The translations under genes were made by a program, and so were the position numbers. Below, piece after piece: positions 42,401-51,400 of a DNA stretch of 64,000 nt. The stretch is from positions 72,987,335-73,051,334 of the forward strand of contig NC_092354.1 in NCBI RefSeq assembly GCF_963676685.1. The letters run 5' to 3'. How positions within the stretch are numbered: the first letter of the stretch is position 1; the number at the start of each line of letters is the position of its first letter. The DNA is from Mytilus edulis. Taxonomy: Eukaryota; Mollusca; Bivalvia; Mytilida; Mytilidae. The notes under the pieces were generated by a model, which was given only the letters and a program-made list of their open reading frames with translations, had not been told where the DNA came from and did no database searches.

Positions 42401-45400
42401 AAAACCAAAGTATTTTTGTTGGATTTTATATTCCAACCTTTAGATGTTAAATTAAACATGCTAAATGGTTGTTGACTGTCATTTTTGTGTAATCATGTTT
42501 GATTGACTGTTTAAAAATCAGTTTATGCTTTTTGATTGCAAAATTTGAGTTAATCTTAAATTAAAAAAATGGAACACCATAATGATTTCATGAAATGTCC
42601 TAAGCATATAGTTAAACACAAAAATGTTAATATAAAAACGAAGATGTGGTATGATTGCCAATGAGACAATTGTCCACAAGAGTCCAAAAAAAAAATGACA
42701 CGTACAAACATTTACAAATATAGGTCACCGTACGGCCTTCAACAATGAGCAAAGCCCATACCGCATAGTCAGCTATAAAAGGCCCAATAAGACAATGTAA
42801 AACAATTCAAACGAGAAAACTTACGGCCTTATTTATATAAATAAAATAAACGAAAAAAAATATGTAACACATAAACAACCGACAACTACTGAATTACAGG
42901 CTTCTGACTTGGGACAGGCACATACATAAATAATGTGGCGGGGTTAAACGTGTTAGCGGGATCCCAACCCTCCCCCTGACCTAGGACAGTGGTATAACAG
43001 TACAACATAAGAACGAACTATAAAAATCAGTTGAAAAAGGCTTAACTCATCAGATGGACAAAAATACCAGTGGACGTGGCCGGGTACTTGTACATCCCGA
43101 CACAAAAAGACACAATGAACAGATCTGAGAGTACTCGCAGTTATCTGACAGCTAGTTCAAAGCCACTAACAACTCATACAAAAAATCATGCATCTATGAC
43201 TAAACTATCACTTCGTACACATCCAACATTCAATGGTGTTAGTGTAAAAACGTCATAAACAACCAGAGAAAAACATGACCTTGTGCAATGCCAAGTTACA
43301 GGTATCGACAGATTGTAGATCCATGAATGTGTATATATATATATATAACATACTAGTAAGATTTGTTTTTATTAACACATTCTTTATTACACTAGTTATC
43401 CCTGTATGTGAAGGCTTATAGTGTAAACTGTAAGAACTCGTTATTTTCCTTAATATTTATTCCCGTGTAACATAAAGACAATATAAGCGCACACCTTTTT
43501 TAAATTGTAAAATTCATTATTTGCCATGCGTTCAACATGAACACTGAAACATAAAACTTATCATCATAAAGATAATTAATAAATACACGGTGCCTTCGAA
43601 CTACAGTATCTTCATTTTATAGTTTTTTATGATTTGCCACCGTTTGTGTTACTTTTTCCTACGAGAAGGTAACACCTCCCGAAAGGAAAGCTTGTTACAT
43701 ATAAGCCATAGTTAGAGGAGGGGATACGGTGTCCGTGCAATGCTAGTGTATGTTGTCGTATACGTTAGAAACAAAACGTACAGGTTCCAGTACCGCTCGG
43801 TGAGGAAGTTACGAATCAGATCTACTCTAACATCGTTAGGGTTATTTTCTAGGCACTTATAAATTTAAAGACGAATTGACTTTTTCAGGCTTGCAGAAAA
43901 ATGGGTGAAATTTTCAGTCTGAAAATACCATACACTTATCCAGATTATATGATTTGCTATTCGGCTCTTCCTGGTAATTAACATAAGAAATAAACGAATG
44001 GATACAATCACGTTAAGCGAGAGAGTATATGTGTGATATATCCTATTTGCGATTAAATTGAACGATTCGAGTTCTTTAGTACATTGATTTAAATTTTGAT
44101 TAAAAATTTAAATTATATTGCTTTTTTTCACTGCCGATATAGTAGAGTAGGATTTTGGTTTAAATCAGTAGTTAATACTCAAGTATTGTATAACATTAAA
44201 TTAAGCCATCAACACTGAACAAGGCCATTTTTGAAACTGAGTAACTCAATAATTGCCGTACATTTTTTGTACAAACAAAGTGTAAGTGTGTGTGTGTGTG
44301 TGTGAGTTTGCAGTTATGAGGTATTTCGAAAATGTCGTCAGTTGATACGAAAAAAGAAGTGTAGTTGGAGTATTGTCTCTTAAAAATATAATTTCCAATT
44401 CTCTTTTATTGTTAATAAAATAAAACCCAACACATTTCTATCATACGGTCGGTGGCATGTTCAATGAAAACTTTGAAAAGTATTGAGCTTATTTGAAAGA
44501 TGCTTTTAATATTTCACTTCTGTGTTATCTCTTTAGAAGAGATCAAATGTAAATTATAGCAATTTAAATTACTGTGACTTCTTATTACTATGCTTTTAGG
44601 AACAGCAGCATATATGATGGGTTGTGAAGAACAATTGAAAGGATCTAGATTCATTAAATCGATGTGTGATGTATTTCGACAATATGGAGAAGACGAGCAA
44701 CTGGACCAGTTGCTGACTAGGCTGAAAAAGGCAGTGAATGGCGGAAGCAAAAAATCACAAAACGTAGAAATAACAGAAAGTCTTACAAAAATGTTCTTTT
44801 TTAAACGCGGCAAGTAAGTATATACAGTTATATGTGTAAGGCTTTTTCCAATACTGCAGTAATTGTAATAGGAATTGTTTCCTTCACTTTGGACAGTTGA
44901 GTGTTCAAAATCGAAACATGAGACTTGCTATATTTTGGAACTATAATTCATAACAAAATATTCTGAAGTGGAATATGCATCTCTCACAACTTTAAAACAA
45001 TACATTGTGTATGTTCGCAAACTTTATTTGTTTCTTTCAATGATACGCAAAAGGAAGTTTTTGCTATGTGGCATCAATCACTCTTCCTGGTGGTACAGTT
45101 ACCAATTTAGTAAAAGGAAGAATATTGGATGACATATTCGAATTTTGACCTAAAATAACAGAGATAAAACGTACTACATGTTGATTATAAAAAAAGCAGA
45201 TTAGGAGCAAAGTGTTAAATGACTTGTTATAATAGAAAGATAATTAACATGACACCGGTTATATACATTGCAAGACTAGTACACCCTCACTTATGCAGAA
45301 TGATATCCTATTCGATAAGAAAGTTAAACATTCAATTAACCGAAAAATCGAATAGTAACTTAAGAAACAGATGTTAAGATATATTTTTAAATTACTTATT

Positions 45401-48400
45401 TACTGGCAAATTTCGACCATGGGCTAATACGGTTTTTGTCCGTATTGAACTGTGCTGCACGATGTTTTATCCCTAGCATTGCATATTAAATTATATTATA
45501 TCAATAAATGAATTATATGTAAATTCATTTTCTCAAAGGACAATTAAGAATTTCGTTCATTTAATGCAAGCCAAACATAATGTGTGTTGTCTTGCAAATT
45601 CCGAAAGTGTTTACCGTTCAAATACTTAATATGCATGCACAAAACTAATGGTTTCTATTAATTCAAATATTTAAAAGAAGACAATATACGAAAGGTAAAA
45701 GTATTAAATCAATTTATGGTTGAACGTTGTATAAACATGTTATCATATATTCTCAGTACCATTCCAAAAAAATTATATGATTTAAAATCAGTCCGAAGTT
45801 ATTACATTTTTTTAAAGATTCAACAAACCTATCATAATTTCATTATGTCCATTTCTGGAAAGAACATTTTTATTAATTGTTCAAATAAACTCATCATAGA
45901 TACCAGGACTAAATTTTGTATATACGCCAGACGCGCGTTTCGTCTACAAAAGACTCATCAGTGACGCTCGAATCCAAAAAAGTTAAAAAGGCCAAATAAA
46001 GTACGAAGTTGAAGAGCAATGAGGACCACAATTCCTAAAAGTTTTGCCAAATCCGCAGCATAGCGCATGTACACTTACATCTAAAACGTATTTTAAAATG
46101 TTACAGTGTAATATAGATAATCAGTTAAAGGCAACGGTACGGCCTGCAACAATGAGAATACCAATGAAATCCCGACATGACAATCATGTATTCAATTCAG
46201 AAAACAAATATATGAACTATCGACAACCACTAAACTACAGCCTATGACTAGGAAGAGGGCCATATTTGACTTGGAAAGTCTGAATGAAAGCGCCATCACT
46301 CCCCTAACCGGGGACTGTAGTGTTACATTAAAAAATAATCATAAACTGCATCAATCAGAAGAGGTTAACTCATTAGATCGATGAGAAACAGTAAAACATC
46401 CAACAAATACACAGAACGGACGAGGCAGTGTATTTTAACATCCATCACTCACAACAAATAGCACAAACAGTACAAATCGGAGAGTACCCGTAGTTACTGA
46501 CAGCTACTAGTAGTTCAAAGTCAAATGTCCATTCAGAGATAAATAAGAGGACAAACTACATTCGTATGTAGGGAAAACATATAACAACAATAAAGAAATC
46601 TTAGTTGAATTCAAAAAGTCCAAAAAGATAACAACATAAAAAAAATGATAAAATATTACAGCAGACAACACTAGGACATAAAAGTACCCTTTTTCTTATT
46701 TTCAAAGCTCTACCTAAACATGTGTACGGAGAATTTATTTCATAAAAGGGACTTCCTCATAACCTTAGATGTGGGCAATTAATTGTATGTCTTAATTCCT
46801 TAATTATGTACCTCTTTTTTACAGGTTACCATCTTAAATATTATGTATACGTTATATAGTGTTTATGTTTGTCTAACATATTATAAAACTGATTGAAAAG
46901 TTTTTAAATTACCACCATATGAAGACTACACACAGTTCTTCGACCTTAAATAGATGAGAGAATTTATCACAGGACATGGACTGTTCAAAATCCATTTCTC
47001 AGTCATATGTTTTATGTATGAAAAACTATCTAACTCCTAAATTCAGCATTTTTCCTGCCTTGGTTATTTAAATGCAACTTCTGTTATTGCATGTTCTTTT
47101 TATCACAGATGGATTTGTGAAGCTTGTGATACATGGAATGACTCAGTTATTTGTATAAAATGTACACATAAAGCCACCACTCCACCCTCTGAAGGTAAGA
47201 GATAGAGATTAACAATACAATGCCATTGTTTGACCACAACAATCTATCTAAACGTATCGCGGTCTATTATATTTAAGCAAGAGGGTGAGTGGCATAGACC
47301 ATTTGAATTGTGTGCTTGTTTAAAATGCATCCTCTGTTAAAAAGATAAACAAAGAAAAAAGAAACTCGATCTACAATTCAAATCCTTATATATTTTGTTT
47401 TTGTTAATTCTTAGTTTTGTTGACGGGAGTAATTAATCATTTTACCAGTTATCAAAAAGTAAAATCACATGCACGAGCAGTAATTGTTTAATTCACTAAA
47501 ACTACTTAATCGAATTTAAGTTTGAAAAATAAAAATATTGAAATCTTCAGCGATATGATATGTTTTTATTTTCAAGTTAAAAACAGGAGTCCCAAAAGAA
47601 GAAGACTTATTTTAACCATTGTTCTATAATTTAGCTCAATGATGCTTTTGTCAGACTGCGTATACAAAATGTACATCTGTCTGATATTACACTATCATCT
47701 TTCCGTAGAAATGTATTAAAATGGAATACAAGAAGATGCTTCTTTAAGAATAAATCAAAATTTTACATTTACCTTATAATCAGTTTTTTTTTGTTTTTTT
47801 TTATATATAAATGGTATATATGAAGAGTTTGTATGTATCATTCGCGTGTTTATAATATGAACTCATCATTCAGTTTGAAATTGTGTACCCTAGACGCGTA
47901 TTTTGTCTGCAAAAGATTCATAAGTGACAATCGAATCAAAAAGGTAAATTAGCAAAATTCAGTACTAAACTGAAGAGCATTGAGAACCCAAATATCTTTA
48001 AAGTTTTGCTAAAAACAGCTTATGGAAATCTATTCATTGGATAAAAAAAATCCCCAGTTATTAATAACTATGACCATAACAATGATAATTATTGTCAACA
48101 TAGAAGTGCTGACTATCGGGCTGGTGATACCCCTTGGAGAAAAACTTCACAAGCAGTTGCATCGTCCGAGCGATTGTAAATTATCTCACTTTAGATACCA
48201 GGATTTAAATTTTGTAAATACGTCAAACACGCGTGTTGAATAATAAGGATTCTTCAGTGACGATCGAAAAAAAAGTTATTACTTTCTATTCTTAATGGCA
48301 AAACAAAGTCCGCAGTTGAAGACACCGATAAGGAATTTCCTTTTTTTTAAATAGAAATCTGAAGGATTCATAGCCGCCTCTGTGGTGTTGTTTTGGCGTT

Positions 48401-51400
48401 CTCACGTCGAGTTTTGGAGATTTATGGCCGTTTTGAATAAAATATTGGCTGCCTTTCTGCTAATCACACGTTATATATAAATGTCTAAAAAGGTTTTAAT
48501 CTCCTACGGTTGTAAAACAATTTCTTTTGAACGGTAGTTTTGGTATGCAGTTTCAACTTCTATCAAGAGACAACCTCTGAAAAAGGCTGCTTTCGAATTT
48601 CTGAATTTGTCACCAGTTAGTTCTTCTGAAAATATTTTCTAACCAAACAATTTAAATAAAAAGATCAAAAGATAAACATGATGACGGAAAAAAGAAAGAC
48701 AGAAAGAAAAAATTTCGAATATCGAATAGGTATCTAAAATAAAGAAATGAGGCGCAATTCAAAAAGCATAAGTTCTGTTATTGTCATGAGATACAATGTA
48801 AGTAATAAGCAAAATCCATAAATTGTCAATAAATTAGTATACGTAAATTCTTCGGGTTTCGTATTTTTGCACGTTTTTGGAAAACTCTTAGTGTTGATAA
48901 GATACAGTCTTATCAAACATTATAGCACATTTAGCTTAAATCTATAAAAGTACCCTAGTATATCTGATTACAACACGACCAAAAGATGACTACATTAACA
49001 CAAATAACGGTGTAACATTCAAGAAAACAAAACGAACAAAAGATGACTACATTAACATAAATAACGGTGTAACATTCAAGAAAACAAAACGAACAAAAGA
49101 TGACTACATTAACACAAATAACGGTGTAACATTCAAGAACATATATAATAAAATAACAAAAAAAACACATAATCCAAGGAAAATCTAAAAGCCCCTTATC
49201 AAACGGTAAACACAAAATCCTGCTGGTAGTTGTCATTTATGTAAAAAAATTAAGCCAGAAAATTGAATAATCATTTATTTATTTTTATGTTCAGTATCAA
49301 TAAATCTAGACTCTTCATTCAACTCGTCTGAGGACTTTGAAGAACAGCAACTTGACAATGAAAGAGGTAATATTGGCTTTTGCTGGTTAAATAGAAATCA
49401 AGTACACACATGTTTTACACCGAGTATGGATTGTATTAAAGACGTTACCGACCCAACATTATAAATATATTAAACTTTAATAAAATGAAGTGTAACATGT
49501 AAAACTTAAACAAGTCTCTTTGAATAACTACGAACCCTATTTGTAATGTAATTTATGCAATAGGGTTCGTATTGCTAATTCTTCAGTTTTACATGTTATG
49601 TCGTGAGTTCTATTGTTTGTCTGTTTGTCCTATTTCATTTTTATAGCCAGGAATTGTCCGTTTATTTTCGATTATGAGTTTGACTGTCCCTCTGGTATCT
49701 TTCGTCCCTCTTTTTGTTACAGTAGTTTTGACCTACGTGTACTGTATCTTAATTGTAGTCAATGGTCGTTGTGAAAAAAAAAACTAAAAACAATAGTTTG
49801 ACTATTAAGAAAATCATAATATTAAAAGTTAAAGGTTTGACAAGTTATAACTAGGCTTAACAAGTTATAACGTGACTTGGCACGTGTATTTTTTTTAATT
49901 TAAAAACGTTAACATCGTTTAAATAAAAAAAATACACGTGCCAAGTCATCAAGATTATTTAAAAAAGATGTTGTATGATTGCCAATAACACAACGCTCAC
50001 GACAAATGTTTTTGGTCCGTTAGATGTACATGTTAAATGAACTACCTTTTTTTCAATTGACATTGGAGATCGGTATTTTTGTAAATTCACAAAATATGAA
50101 GCATTCGGAACATCAAGTCATTATCGTCTACTGTGCAATTAAAAAAGACACCTGCAGGTTTTTTGTTAAGCCATAACTTCAACATATGACATTGATATAA
50201 AACTTTCTTCCAATTGTCATCAACATCTGTAGTGTAACATTTAATGGAAAATACATTTGATTTGTAAATAGATTGCATTAAATAAATTATTAAACACAGG
50301 TGTGGATTACGGGAAGTTTTGACTCACTACAAAGCAAGCCTCTATCAATCGATTTTACTAAAACAAAATCAAATGTGAGACAACAAATTGAAGCAGGTAG
50401 ACTTCATGCATAGTCTGATGCAGACCAAGCATTACATTTAGACACGCGGGGTCTAAATAGGCATATATAAGACAAATTGTTCACCTGATATTTCAGCAGT
50501 ATTAAATGTATTTTGTCATTACATATAAGTGCGATACTTGAACAGTATTTGATGTACCTCGATTATTACGTGTGTATTTTTTTGTAAAGATAGAACACTT
50601 TTTGTTTAAACAGGACATATGTCATCGCAAGATAACACACCACAGAAACCAAGTACAAACAATGAAATGTCTGATGTCAAAGAGTACACAAAAGAAATAG
50701 GTAAACAATTTAATGATAGTATTATATTCACAGAAAGAGAAAAGGAAAACATGATATTATCAAAGACTAAATAACTGAAGATAAATATATGAAAAGTTCT
50801 ATTAGTACTTTCTTTTTTTATGAATGTACTTATTTCTACCCCTCTCAATTGGTAATGTATTTCTGGTGTATATTATATAATATGCTTCTTCATTATAAAA
50901 AATAAGGCTGTCTATGGCATTAGATTAAATTAAGTAAGTGAATGTATCCATAGTAACAGAAACATTCTTTAGGATTTTTTAAAGCCCCAATATGATATAC
51001 GGACTGAAAATGAACGACTCCCAGCAAGTAGCAAGTTAATATTACCATTATGGAACATCTTCCTGGTATCGTTTCAATTTGAATTTGTCTTACCAAATGA
51101 CCAATTCATGATAGGAAAGTTTTAAAAAAAAAGTGTATTAACACACTTTTGGATAATAACTCTATCATGTTGCTAATGAAAAAAAAAAGATTATGGGGAA
51201 ATTCAGTTGTCACCGTTTTATAAAGAATAGTCGATTTTGAAATAGGAAACCACTACAGCAAACAAAATACAAATACTTAGCTTTATTGTTCGAATTAATA
51301 TTTTGAAGCGAGAAAAATATCATTTAAACTTATCCTATGTGTAGGTTAGGTTTGGAACCATAATGCGATGACTAAGGTGAACACAACAATTGTATAATTC

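Noticed and set aside
44514-44813. 99-codon minus-strand frame
   Set aside because: Opposite the caspase small-subunit exon, whose + strand reading matches a known family and splice sites.
39412-44813. Calling the protease a paracaspase or MALT1 orthologue because of DACRK
   Set aside because: The strands and helices around His and Cys match classical caspases better; only the residue before Ala-Cys and the following Lys recall paracaspases.
48955-49236. 93-codon minus-strand frame with repeated CYTVICVNVVIF
   Set aside because: Produced by a 57 bp tandem repeat whose period is a multiple of three; no splice or domain support.
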